A stretch of 64,000 nt of DNA from an uncultured Salinimicrobium sp. (GTDB lineage: Bacteria > Bacteroidota > Bacteroidia > Flavobacteriales > Flavobacteriaceae), in the NCBI GenBank assembly GCA_946887075.1, contig CAMPKA010000012.1:1-64000 (forward strand). The letters run 5' to 3'. Under the pieces are notes generated by a model. The model did no database searches. It saw only the letters and a program-made list of their open reading frames with translations, and was not told where the DNA came from. Made by a program: the position numbers and the translations under genes. Numbering within the stretch: the stretch's first letter is position 1; each line of letters starts with the position of its first letter. Below, piece by piece: positions 18,923-27,824 of the stretch.

Positions 18923-20478
18923 TACCAGTTGGGATTTTGAGTTAGATTTCCATTTATATCTCTTTCGCTCAGCGGGATCGGCCATAAGTAGTGCTTGTCT
19001 GGATCGAACGTTCGGAAACTGACCTGAACATATTCACCATCCTCCAGCCGCATTCCGTAGGTCCATCCGTTGAGAACTTCATCTGCGATTCTCCATCTTC
19101 GAATATCAAAGAACCTGTGACCAGCTTCAAAGGCTAATTCCACACGCCTTTCATTCCTTACCAGCTCCCGAAGTTTTTCCTGATCACTTCCGGGAAATTC
19201 CAGGGCCTGTCCGGTGAGCCCGGCGCGTTCTCTGATGGGTCGAATGGTGGCGTTCCAGTCGGCTTCGGTAAAAGTTCCCAATTCTATCTTGGCTTCAGCA
19301 TAATTGAGAAGTACCTCAGCGTATCGAATCAGAATGAGATTTAAACCGGAGTTCGTCTGGTTTCTGGCCTCTGGATCGAAATATTTCGACACATAATAAC
19401 CCGTAGGAGTGGTGTTAGAAGAATAATTCAGCCCGTCTGGTGCCGCTCCGGGAGATGTATCAATGGTAACCACATTCCCATCGTAATCGGTCATGACATA
19501 GTCGTCGTAAATAATAGTTGCTGCCAACCTTGGGTCCCGGTTTTGGTAGGGATTTTCCGGGTCGAAATTGGCAGCAGGATCATCTATGGAATATCCATTT
19601 ATTGTCAGGTAGCTATCAACCAATGATTGTAGTGGTGAAAAGTTGGCGTAACCTCCAAGACTTGGAGGAACCAGTGAATACTGGAGGTTATGTTCTCGAT
19701 CCGCGGGAACATACTGGAGACTCAACAGGATTTCTTCATTAAACTCATTGGCGGTCTCAAAGAGGGCTCCGTAGTCGGGAAATAAATCATACTTGCCAAC
19801 CAGGGGTTCTGCCAGGGCTATGGCCTCTTCATATTCTTCATTATAAAGATGTACCCTTGATTTAAAAGCTATTGCTGCATCTTTGGTAATTCTTCCTTGC
19901 TGCTCGGCAGGGTATCCCGTTGGAAGATTACTAATGGCCATATTCAGTTCTTCATAGATAAAATCGAGAATGACGTCCCGGTCCGTCCTTTCCAACTGAA
20001 GCGATTCTTCAATGCTTATCTCGTCTGTTACCAATGGGACATCCCCGTAAAGTTCAATAAGGTAGAAATAATGCCATGCCCGAATAAATCTCGCCTGAGC
20101 CGTATAGGCTTGTCGCATTTCTTCTGAGATATCTGTGACTTTATCGATATTGTTCAAGAAGATATTTGCTCTTCTTATTCCTTCATAGCGGGAGGACCAT
20201 GTCCCTTCTACAACTGCGTTCGAAGGTCCATAGTTACCACTGGCAATATTCCGGTATTCTTCCCTTCCCTTGGTGTAGGCATCATCCGAAAGCGTGCTAA
20301 AGAATAAATAGGAATCGGCATTCATGAGATCAGCATAGACGGAATTCAAAAAGATACGGGCATCTTCTTCGGTCTCCCAGAAAGTAGCTTCACTTGTTGA
20401 ATCTATCGGAGCAAGGTCCAGTTCTGTGGTACAACCGAGGTTGACCAGTAACGTTAGTATTATTATTATTTTTTTCAT
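18922..20478 (-). CDS. SusD/RagB family nutrient-binding outer-membrane lipoprotein
   Basis: A 518-residue SusD-type lipoprotein. Signal peptide IIIILTLLVNLGCTTE with lipobox cysteine; then FWETEEDARIFLNSVY, RFIRAWHYFYLIELYGDVPLV (TPR-like helices), and the C-terminal RYAEVLLNYAEAKIELG, ERRVELAFEAGHRFFDIRRW and WPIPLSERDINGNLTQNP, all family hallmarks. It forms the lid of the SusC pore and captures mannan oligosaccharides. It starts 11 bp after the SusC stop and couples to SusE by a one-base overlap. Confidence 0.96.
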   Translation of the reverse strand: MKKIIIILTLLVNLGCTTELDLAPIDSTSEATFWETEEDARIFLNSVYADLMNADSYLFFSTLSDDAYTKGREEYRNIASGNYGPSNAVVEGTWSSRYEGIRRANIFLNNIDKVTDISEEMRQAYTAQARFIRAWHYFYLIELYGDVPLVTDEISIEESLQLERTDRDVILDFIYEELNMAISNLPTGYPAEQQGRITKDAAIAFKSRVHLYNEEYEEAIALAEPLVGKYDLFPDYGALFETANEFNEEILLSLQYVPADREHNLQYSLVPPSLGGYANFSPLQSLVDSYLTINGYSIDDPAANFDPENPYQNRDPRLAATIIYDDYVMTDYDGNVVTIDTSPGAAPDGLNYSSNTTPTGYYVSKYFDPEARNQTNSGLNLILIRYAEVLLNYAEAKIELGTFTEADWNATIRPIRERAGLTGQALEFPGSDQEKLRELVRNERRVELAFEAGHRFFDIRRWRIADEVLNGWTYGMRLEDGEYVQVSFRTFDPDKHYLWPIPLSERDINGNLTQNPNW

Positions 20479-20489
20479 GTTGTCAATTT

Positions 20490-23400
20490 TTAAAAGTTGA
20501 TGTCAAGTCCTACCGAAAAAACCCGCGCTACAGGATAAACCCTTCCATTGGCGTCCAGGTTCTCCGGGTCAACACCGGTTCCTTTAAGGGGACTGAAGGT
20601 AAGCACGTTCAATCCGCTTAAATAGAATCTTGAGTTACTCAAACCGATTCTGTTTGAGATGTCTTCTGGTATGGTATAGCCCAGTTGTATGTTCTTTAGT
20701 CTAAGATATTTTGCGTCGAAAATATAGAATTCGGAGCGTGCGGCGTTGTTGACTGATTCCGACCCCACTGTTAAACGAGGGTAGGTCGCATCCAGATTCT
20801 CTGGTGTCCATCGGTCGAGGTGACGTTCAAACACAGGGCCTTCGTTGTTGTTGTGAAAGGCTTCCACAATTTCCCCGCGCAGCCACTGTTGCCTTTTTCC
20901 CACACCCTGAACAAATATGGAGAAATCCAGGTTCTTCCATTTGGTGGAATAGGTAGCCCCGAAGGTGTACCGAGGGAAAGGGTTTCCCAATACAAAGCGA
21001 TCGCCTTCATAATCTATCTGGCCGTCATTATTTCGGTCCACATATCGGATGTCCCCTGGTTTAACACTGGTCGCGAATATGGGGATTGCACTGTTTTCTA
21101 TCTCATCCTCTGTGTTGAAGAATCCATCGGCATTCAGTGCGTAATAAGAATTTATGGGATATCCTTCTCTCAAAATTGTCTGAACGTCAAAACCGGATAT
21201 GAATTCCCGTCCGCGGAGGTCGACGACCTCATTCCAGCTGTCGGAAACATTGAGAGAGAAGCTGTGTTCAAATTCCCCCGTTAAAAGATCATAGTCCAGG
21301 GTGACCTCCCAGCCCTGATTCTTTACGACTCCTGCGTTCTGGATGGGTTGCCCCAGACCATAGGTTGCCGGAACCGGTAATTGAAGAAGAATATCTTCAG
21401 TGACCGTGTGAAAAGCGTCTACAGAGAGATTCAGTTTCCTTTCAAAGAAAGCCAGATCAAGACCCACGTTTGTCATTGTGGAAACCTCCCATGTCCTTCT
21501 TCTGTTGGAGACGGAATAATAAGCCCCCGGAACCCCTACATTGTTGAAGGCATAGACATTTCCTGCGAGGGAGACCAGACTCTGGTATCCATATAAATCG
21601 TTGATGTCCTGGTTACCGAGCTTACCCCAAGAACCTCTTATCTTGGCAAATGAAACGTAATCAGTAAGGGGTTCGAAAAAGGCTTCCTTACTTATAACCC
21701 AGCCCGCTGAAATTGAAGGGAAGACCCCCCAGCGTTTCTCCTCAGCGAACCTGGACGAACCATCATATCGGATATTTCCTTCAAACAGATACTTTTCCTT
21801 ATAATTATAACCCAACCTACCGAAATAAGACTGCAGCGCCCATTCATAGCCGGATCCATAGGTACCGCTTTCCAGAATCTCAGAAACATTATCAATTACA
21901 CCGTATTCATTTCCTGGTATATTGATTCCGGTAACGCCGAAAAATTCGGTTTTATAATTTTCGGAAGATACTCCAGCCAAAAGGTCCAGATTGTGATCCT
22001 CGGAGATTGTACCTGTGTAGGTGGCCGTAAGCATTGGGTTGAGATATTGCGCTCTTGTGTAGTTATCCGTGACGGAATTTTCGTTGTTACCTCCACCCGG
22101 ATAGACATATTCAATGGATTTCCGGAATTCATGCATTTTATTGCTAACAATGTTGCCGCCCAGTACCCCACGAAGAATCAGGTTTTCAAGTGGCTCATAT
22201 TCGATACTGAAGTTCCCCATGAATTCATCGTTCTGGCTTTTTCTTGCGCCGCCTTGTTCTAGTTGTGCCAAAGGGTTGCTGTTACTTCCACTGGACAGGG
22301 TGTAATTCCCGTTTTCGTCAACAATAGGATAGATAGGAGGAGTCCGAACGGTTGGTTCAATGATCCATTCGGGCACCAGGCATGATCTTTTATGTCGTTC
22401 CGGGCAAAGGAAATCCTTCCACCCAGGGTGAGCTTATCATTGATTTCTTTCTCCAGATTCATCCGCGCATTGTACCGCTGGTATCCATAATCCGGACCTT
22501 TAAAAAGGCTTTCCTGATCAAGATAACCCAAGGAAAGCAGGTAGTTCAGTCCTTTTTGCGCACCGCTTACGGAAAGATTGTGGCTGGTTTGTTTCGCATA
22601 ATCTTTGAATAAGGCTTCATACTGGCGTGTATTGGGGCCATTTTCTCGGAACTCCAAAATCTCTTCAGGAGTGAATCTTGGAGCCATTCCTGAATTTACC
22701 AGAGCTTCATTTCTGAGGGTAGCATATTCCCAGGAATCGGCGAAATCCGGATAATTCGTGGGTTCCTGGATTCCGAACTTCCCGTTATAGGAAAAAACAG
22801 GCTTGCCTTCCTCTCCCATTTTAGTGGTAACTAAAATGACCCCATTGGCGGCTCTTGATCCATAGATCGAAGCGGAGGCAGCATCCTTAAGAATACTGAT
22901 ACTGGCAATGTTGTTCGGATTGATATTGTTCAAGGAGCTGATCACCCCGTCCACCAGGATCAGGGGAGTATTCCCATTTATGGTACTTATTCCCCGAATG
23001 TTGATTCTCGGCACGGCTCCAGGTTGCGAAGAGGGCTGCTGGATGATAAGTCCTGCGGCTTCTCCCTGAAGGGCTTCATATGCATTGGATACCGGTTTGC
23101 CTTCGATGGCTTCTGCTTTGATTTCGCTGACGGATCCCGTTAAATTCACCTTCTTCTTTTTGCCGTATCCCACAACCACTACATCCTCGAGCTGATTAAG
23201 ATCAGTTTCTAGCTGAACATTGAGAATTGTTTGGTCCGCTCCCAGAGCGATTTCCTTTGGGACAAAACCGACATAGGAAATTACAAGGACTGGAGCTTCT
23301 TCTTCCAGTAGGGTCAGTGCAAAATTACCGTCAAAGTCTGTCACTGTTCCGTTTGAAGTTCCTTTTTGAACAACAGAAGCGCCAGGTAGGGGGCCGTTCT

Positions 23401-23503
23401 CAGTGATAACCTTTCCCGTAATAGTTCGCTCCTGTGCAAAGGTTGTCGTGCAGAAACCCAGTAGCAGGATCAGGGTTATTAATTTAAGATCTTCTAGTCT
23501 CAT
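20490..23503 (-). pseudogene. SusC/RagA-type TonB-dependent outer-membrane receptor, frameshifted
   Basis: Two adjoining reading frames together make one SusC protein. The N-terminal frame (22259-23503, 414 residues) has a signal peptide, a carboxypeptidase-like domain (RTITGKVITENGPLPGASV), and a plug (PLILVDGVISSLN, ILKDAASASIYGSRAANGVI). The C-terminal frame (20490-22376, 628 residues) has the barrel and C-terminal strand SVGLDINF. The frames meet at 22374-22380: the N frame reads HAWCPNGSL, while restoring one base in the two-C run at 22376-22377 gives HAWVPEWIIEP and a 1004-residue product. The span is 3014 bp, one short of a multiple of three. Either a real inactivating deletion or a sequencing or assembly slip; everything else in the locus is intact. 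Confidence 0.85.
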
Positions 23504-23554
23504 AAGGCAGTTGTGGTTTATACATTGTTAAAAAAAAATAGGTTGCAAGCATGA

Positions 23555-25912
23555 TTAATCTTCACCCTGATACAGGTCAGGATTCGGAGTAGGACCCATT
23601 GTAAATTCCAGTACGGCACCATCTTTCAGATCCATTACAGGTATTTGTCTTTTCGAATAGGGTTCTCCGTTATAGGTGATGGACTGGATATAATAATTCC
23701 CGGGTCCATTGTTGATGGTGCGTACCGTCAGGTTTTCACCCTGACCGACGTCTATTTTCACCTCCTTGAAAAGGGGACTTCCGAACTGGAAAGTCGGATC
23801 CGTCTCTACAAGTCCCTTGACATCGAACAATCCGATAGAGGCCATTACATACCAGGCACCCAGCTGGCCTTGATCCTCATCCTGTCCGAATCCATACCCG
23901 TGTATTTCCCCGATTCCGTAGAATTCGTTGCATATCTCCCGCACCCATTTCTGGGTCAACCACGGGTGGTCGGTAAAATTGAAGAGCCAGGGGATATGAA
24001 GATTGGGCTGGTTTCCTTGGTTGTAGAGGTACCGTACCCCTGCAAACGCGTCGATATCCTCTCCGCCAAACTTGGTTTTTTCAGATACGGTAAAGATGGA
24101 ATCCAGACGTTTTACAAACTTTTCCTCTCCCATGGTTTCCACCAGTTCCTCCGGATCATGAGGCACATAAAAAGTGTATTGCCATGCATTTCCTTCCTGA
24201 AAGCCCACCCATGGAGCAAATGGGTCGAAGTCGGCCAGAAATTCCCCTGAGGGGACCCTTGGTCTTACAAAATCTATAGATTCATCATAAAGATTTTTCC
24301 AGTTCCGGGAAAGCTTCATCAATTGCTCATACTTTTCCTCTTTTCCCAGGGCTTTTGCGAACTGAGCAACTGCATAACTGCTATAGCTGTATTCCAGAGT
24401 ATGGGATACAGAGAAGGCAGATCCTTCGGTTGTAGTGTCCCAGCCTGTCAGGTAATCTATGTATCCGTTTTCCACAAACTGACCGAGGTCAAGTTTGCCC
24501 GCTCCCGGATGGCGATTCAAGTGTCTTATCTCGTTTTCATAAGCTGCTTTGAAGGCGAGTTCAACATCATAGTCCCGAATTCCGGTCTGGTAAGCAGAGG
24601 CGATAATCAACCCGACAAAATTGGTGCCGACTCCGGAAACGAATTTGGAATTGGCCAGGCCATCTCCCAACCATCCTGAATTTTTGTAAACAGCGAGGTG
24701 GGACTGGACAAAATCATTGTAGTACTCCGGCCATGCGAGGGTCCATAATTGAGTGAGATTCCAGAAAGCACCCCAGACAGAATCGGTGTTATAAAAGGAA
24801 AATTCTGGCTCGCCATCCTCATCTAAAGGTATTTGCCCGATAGAACCATCATTTTCCGGAAATTTTCCGTTGACGTCATTGGCCAAACCTCGGCCCAACA
24901 GCGCATGGTACAACCCTGTGTAGAATTTGGTTTTGTTTACTTCAGAAGTATCGGTGACTCTTATTTTATTTAATTCCCTTGCCCAGGTTTCCTGTGCCGC
25001 CATGCGCGCCTCTTCAAAGTTCAAATCTTCAGCCTCGGTCTTAAGGTTCAGCCTCGCATTCTCTACCGAGGTGTAGGAAAAGCCAGCCTTGATCAGGATC
25101 TCTTCCCCGGGTTCCGTGTCAAATTTGAGGTACAACCCGGCGCCTTGCCCTGTCAGACTGGTGCTGTCCGGGAAGATCTTCTCTCCCCGGAAGGCCCCTA
25201 CTTCCTTGGGTTCCTGGCTGACGACTCCGGAAAAGTACATTCTGACCTCTCCCTCGGGCTGGTATTTCTTTACATATTCCGGATAAGTGATCACCCAGCC
25301 TTCAATGGTGTTATCTTTATTAAAAGTTATTGAGGCATCCTTTACCTTTCCGCTTTCTCCGAGTTGGTTGCCTATATCGAAAATCAGGTAGGAATCCGAC
25401 GACTCCGGAAAAGTGTATTTCTGAAATCCCACTCTCTTGGTTGCCGTGAGTTCAGCCTTCACATCATAATCCTTCAATAAGACGCTGTAGTAGCCTGGCA
25501 CTGCAACTTCATCCTCCTTATCGAATCTCGATCGATAACCGGCATCCGGGTTTTCCAAGGGACCGGGAATAGTTTGCAGTTCTCCTGTGATACCGGTAAA
25601 GAGAAATCCGCCAACCTGAAATTCATGGAGATTGGCAAAACCTTCAATGCTGGTGTGCCTGGCGTCATAGCCTACAGCTTCCCAGCCGCTTTCATTCCCG
25701 TAACTACCGTTGGTTGAGGGTCCCAGTTTTGCCATACCGAAGGGTACTGCTGCCGGGGTATAAAAAAACCAGCGGCTATGTGCGGTTCCGATGTTCGGAT
25801 CAACATACTGCAACAGGTTTTCCCCTGAAGATTCCGTGCTTTCACGGGTAATGTTACTGCTACAGGAAGCCGTTAATCCCAGGATCAAGAAAAACTTTAC
25901 TACTTTATTCAT
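23555..25912 (-). CDS. GH92 alpha-mannosidase, lipoprotein (second copy)
   Basis: A 785-residue GH92 enzyme with lipoprotein signal FFLILGLTASCSSN. Landmarks: YVDPNIGTAHSRWFFYTPAA, FNFTDHPWLTQKWV after GNQPNLHIPW, and the active-site block GQDEDQGQLGAWYVMASIG, which differs from the first copy (GMDDAGEMSSWYV), suggesting a different linkage preference. The ATG at 25912 begins the lipoprotein signal; an upstream in-frame ATG at 25957 adds a polar 15-residue stretch that would spoil it. It lies between the ROK kinase and SusC, with about 50 bp on each side. Confidence 0.92.
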   Translation of the reverse strand: MNKVVKFFLILGLTASCSSNITRESTESSGENLLQYVDPNIGTAHSRWFFYTPAAVPFGMAKLGPSTNGSYGNESGWEAVGYDARHTSIEGFANLHEFQVGGFLFTGITGELQTIPGPLENPDAGYRSRFDKEDEVAVPGYYSVLLKDYDVKAELTATKRVGFQKYTFPESSDSYLIFDIGNQLGESGKVKDASITFNKDNTIEGWVITYPEYVKKYQPEGEVRMYFSGVVSQEPKEVGAFRGEKIFPDSTSLTGQGAGLYLKFDTEPGEEILIKAGFSYTSVENARLNLKTEAEDLNFEEARMAAQETWARELNKIRVTDTSEVNKTKFYTGLYHALLGRGLANDVNGKFPENDGSIGQIPLDEDGEPEFSFYNTDSVWGAFWNLTQLWTLAWPEYYNDFVQSHLAVYKNSGWLGDGLANSKFVSGVGTNFVGLIIASAYQTGIRDYDVELAFKAAYENEIRHLNRHPGAGKLDLGQFVENGYIDYLTGWDTTTEGSAFSVSHTLEYSYSSYAVAQFAKALGKEEKYEQLMKLSRNWKNLYDESIDFVRPRVPSGEFLADFDPFAPWVGFQEGNAWQYTFYVPHDPEELVETMGEEKFVKRLDSIFTVSEKTKFGGEDIDAFAGVRYLYNQGNQPNLHIPWLFNFTDHPWLTQKWVREICNEFYGIGEIHGYGFGQDEDQGQLGAWYVMASIGLFDVKGLVETDPTFQFGSPLFKEVKIDVGQGENLTVRTINNGPGNYYIQSITYNGEPYSKRQIPVMDLKDGAVLEFTMGPTPNPDLYQGED

Positions 25913-25962
25913 TTTGACTGTTTTGATAATATCTGCGGTGCGACTTGATTTATACATTCCGA

Positions 25963-26871
25963 TTACATTAGCTTAAGGGCAGGAATCAGATCTTCATAAA
26001 AAGTTTCATCGAGTAAAAGGGCTCCTCCTATGATAGCAGCCTCCTCCCCGAGTTCTGAAACCTGGATTTGTGTTTTCGGGAGCTGTTCTTTCAGGCTTTC
26101 TATAAAAAGGGGATAGGCTTTTGAGATATTACCCCCAATCACCAACACTTCTGCTCCGAATTTTCTCAGGTGAGGAGCTAAAAACCGCCCCAGTTCCTTC
26201 CCGAACGAGAGGAAAACCTCCCGGGCAACATGATCAGAAGCGGCACGCTCGCTCAGGTCTCTGACATTAGAGGCTGAAGATCCCGACATCTCTGTGTAAC
26301 GGGATAAAATTCCTCGTGTTGAAAAAATCTCATCTGCAATTTTGCCCCTGTATAGTTGATCATAGAGGAATCCTCCCGTTGGTACTTCTGCATGGTTAAT
26401 TATGGGACGACCCTCTATTAAGAAGGAGGAGCCCAAACCCGTACCCAGGGTGATGGCTGCCACCCGGCGAAAACCTGTGGCCTGGCCCACCAAAGCCTCG
26501 GCAATGGAAAATGCAGAGGCGTCATTGATGAAGCGAATCCTGGAAGGATCCATCTCCAGACGTTTGGCTAATTCAGTCCGGATATTGATCTTGTAAAGTG
26601 CTTCAAGTTTATCAACCGCAGAGATGAGGCTGATGCCCTGGAAATAATCAAAAGGTCCTGGCATGGCAATTCCTATTCCCTCCACCTTTTGTCCTCCTTC
26701 CTCAATCGTTTTCGAAATGGCGCAAACCCAGGAATCGAGGATAACCTCTTTAGATTCTTTGGTGTTGATCTTTTTATAACGGAGCGTCTCTGGAAGCAGT
26801 ACTTTGTCCATATGTCCGTACATACCAGAGGATATGTGACTGCCGCCGATGTCAACACCAATACTATACAT
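25963..26871 (-). CDS. ROK family sugar kinase (probable mannokinase/hexokinase)
   Basis: A 302-residue ROK protein without a DNA-binding domain, so a kinase. IGVDIGGSHISSG is the phosphate-binding loop, GIGIAMPGPFDY and INDASAFSIAEAL are sugar-site blocks, TLGTGLGSSFLIEG is the second phosphate motif, and VIGGNISKAY closes the adenosine site. In this locus it probably phosphorylates imported mannose to mannose-6-phosphate for the isomerase. Odd point: the usual ROK zinc motif (CxCGxxGCxE) is missing; the equivalent stretch HAEVPTGGFLYDQLYRG has no cysteines. Its start overlaps the GntR gene by 8 bp, so the two are coupled. Confidence 0.85.
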   Translation of the reverse strand: MYSIGVDIGGSHISSGMYGHMDKVLLPETLRYKKINTKESKEVILDSWVCAISKTIEEGGQKVEGIGIAMPGPFDYFQGISLISAVDKLEALYKINIRTELAKRLEMDPSRIRFINDASAFSIAEALVGQATGFRRVAAITLGTGLGSSFLIEGRPIINHAEVPTGGFLYDQLYRGKIADEIFSTRGILSRYTEMSGSSASNVRDLSERAASDHVAREVFLSFGKELGRFLAPHLRKFGAEVLVIGGNISKAYPLFIESLKEQLPKTQIQVSELGEEAAIIGGALLLDETFYEDLIPALKLM

Positions 26872-27592
26872 GTCGTGTTATTTCTATTGAATAGGTGAAT
26901 CTGTCATTTCGGTAATAACCGATATTGTACTCCAGGGGACGATTTCCTGGATCAGATACAAAACGTTCCCGGATCAGGACCGGGTCGTTGGTCTTAACCT
27001 GGAGAAGGCGTGCAAATTCTTCTGCCCGGCCCGCCCGGATATTCTCTTTGGAAACCGCTGGGATAGAATGATAATCCTGCTCCAGAATTTCATAAAGAGG
27101 TCGCTGAAAATCTTCTTTCCCCGTCAAACCGATTCTGGGTTGAAAGTAGCTTTCAAAATAAACCAGAGGTTCCTCGCTTCCCTTTAATCGGGAGAGTTTC
27201 AGGATTTTGGTGTCTGGTGTCACACCGAGGAAGTTCGCGATATGTTCCTGGGGGCTAACCCATTTGACATCGACCAGAAGGTTTCTGAAAGGAATTCCCT
27301 TGGAATTCATCTCCTGGGTAAAACTATGCCATTCTCCAAGGTTCGTGGAAATCACTTTCTTCGATACCTTTGTCCCTACTCCTTTTTTTCTTTGTATGAT
27401 CCCTTCATTTTGCAGTTTTGTGGTAGCTTGTCGTATCGTATTCCTGGACACGCCGAGTACCTTGGAAAGTTCCATTTCTTTTGGAAGCAATGCGCCATTT
27501 TTGAATTCAGGAAGTTCAATTAATTTCCTGAGAAGCTCTTCCACTTGTGAATGCAGAGGAACGGGACTCTTATGATCAACTTGTAATTTCAA
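26864..27592 (-). CDS. GntR/HutC family transcriptional regulator (UTRA effector domain)
   Basis: A 242-residue regulator: residues 1-75 form the winged helix (SPVPLHSQVEELLRKLI, LSKVLGVSRNTIRQATTKL, GVGTKVSK), and 95-240 form a UTRA ligand domain (ILKLSRLKGSEEPLVYFESY, DPVLIRERFVSD). The start is TTG at 27592. HutC-type members usually repress catabolic operons until a sugar phosphate or related effector binds. It is the first gene of the mannan cluster and overlaps the ROK kinase, so mannose-6-phosphate or a derivative is a reasonable effector guess. Candidate operators lie just upstream at 27615-27699. Confidence 0.88.
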   Translation of the reverse strand: MKLQVDHKSPVPLHSQVEELLRKLIELPEFKNGALLPKEMELSKVLGVSRNTIRQATTKLQNEGIIQRKKGVGTKVSKKVISTNLGEWHSFTQEMNSKGIPFRNLLVDVKWVSPQEHIANFLGVTPDTKILKLSRLKGSEEPLVYFESYFQPRIGLTGKEDFQRPLYEILEQDYHSIPAVSKENIRAGRAEEFARLLQVKTNDPVLIRERFVSDPGNRPLEYNIGYYRNDRFTYSIEITRHV

Positions 27593-27621
27593 ATCTCCGA
27601 TAGTATGTTAGAATGTCCATA

Positions 27622-27635
27622 CAAACTTTGTGCAA
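27622..27635. promoter_or_regulatory. candidate operator, copy 1 of CAAACWTTGTGCAA
   Basis: CAAACTTTGTGCAA recurs at 27686-27699 with one mismatch, start-to-start 64 bp (about six helical turns), in the intergenic region upstream of the GntR gene. GTCCATAC at 27615-27622 directly abuts it and reads GTATGGAC on the minus strand, close to the GTxTAxAC core of HutC-type operators. Confidence 0.4.
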
Positions 27636-27685
27636 TATAAAAAAAATATACTATGATCCTAGGCTCCGGAGTTTTTTTCTTCTTT

Positions 27686-27699
27686 CAAACATTGTGCAA
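27686..27699. promoter_or_regulatory. candidate operator, copy 2 of CAAACWTTGTGCAA
   Basis: CAAACATTGTGCAA matches 13 of 14 bases of the copy at 27622. It lies between the divergent GntR and amidohydrolase genes, so it could serve either. Confidence 0.35.
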
Positions 27700-27824
27700 C
27701 GTGTTGGATGAAGGTTCTACGTCCTTCCCTTAAAACAGGGAAAGGTGGATGAGCACTGGCATTCCCATCCTGAGTTTTAGAAAATATTTTTACCTTCACC
27801 GGATTATTTTAAAAAACCCTAACG

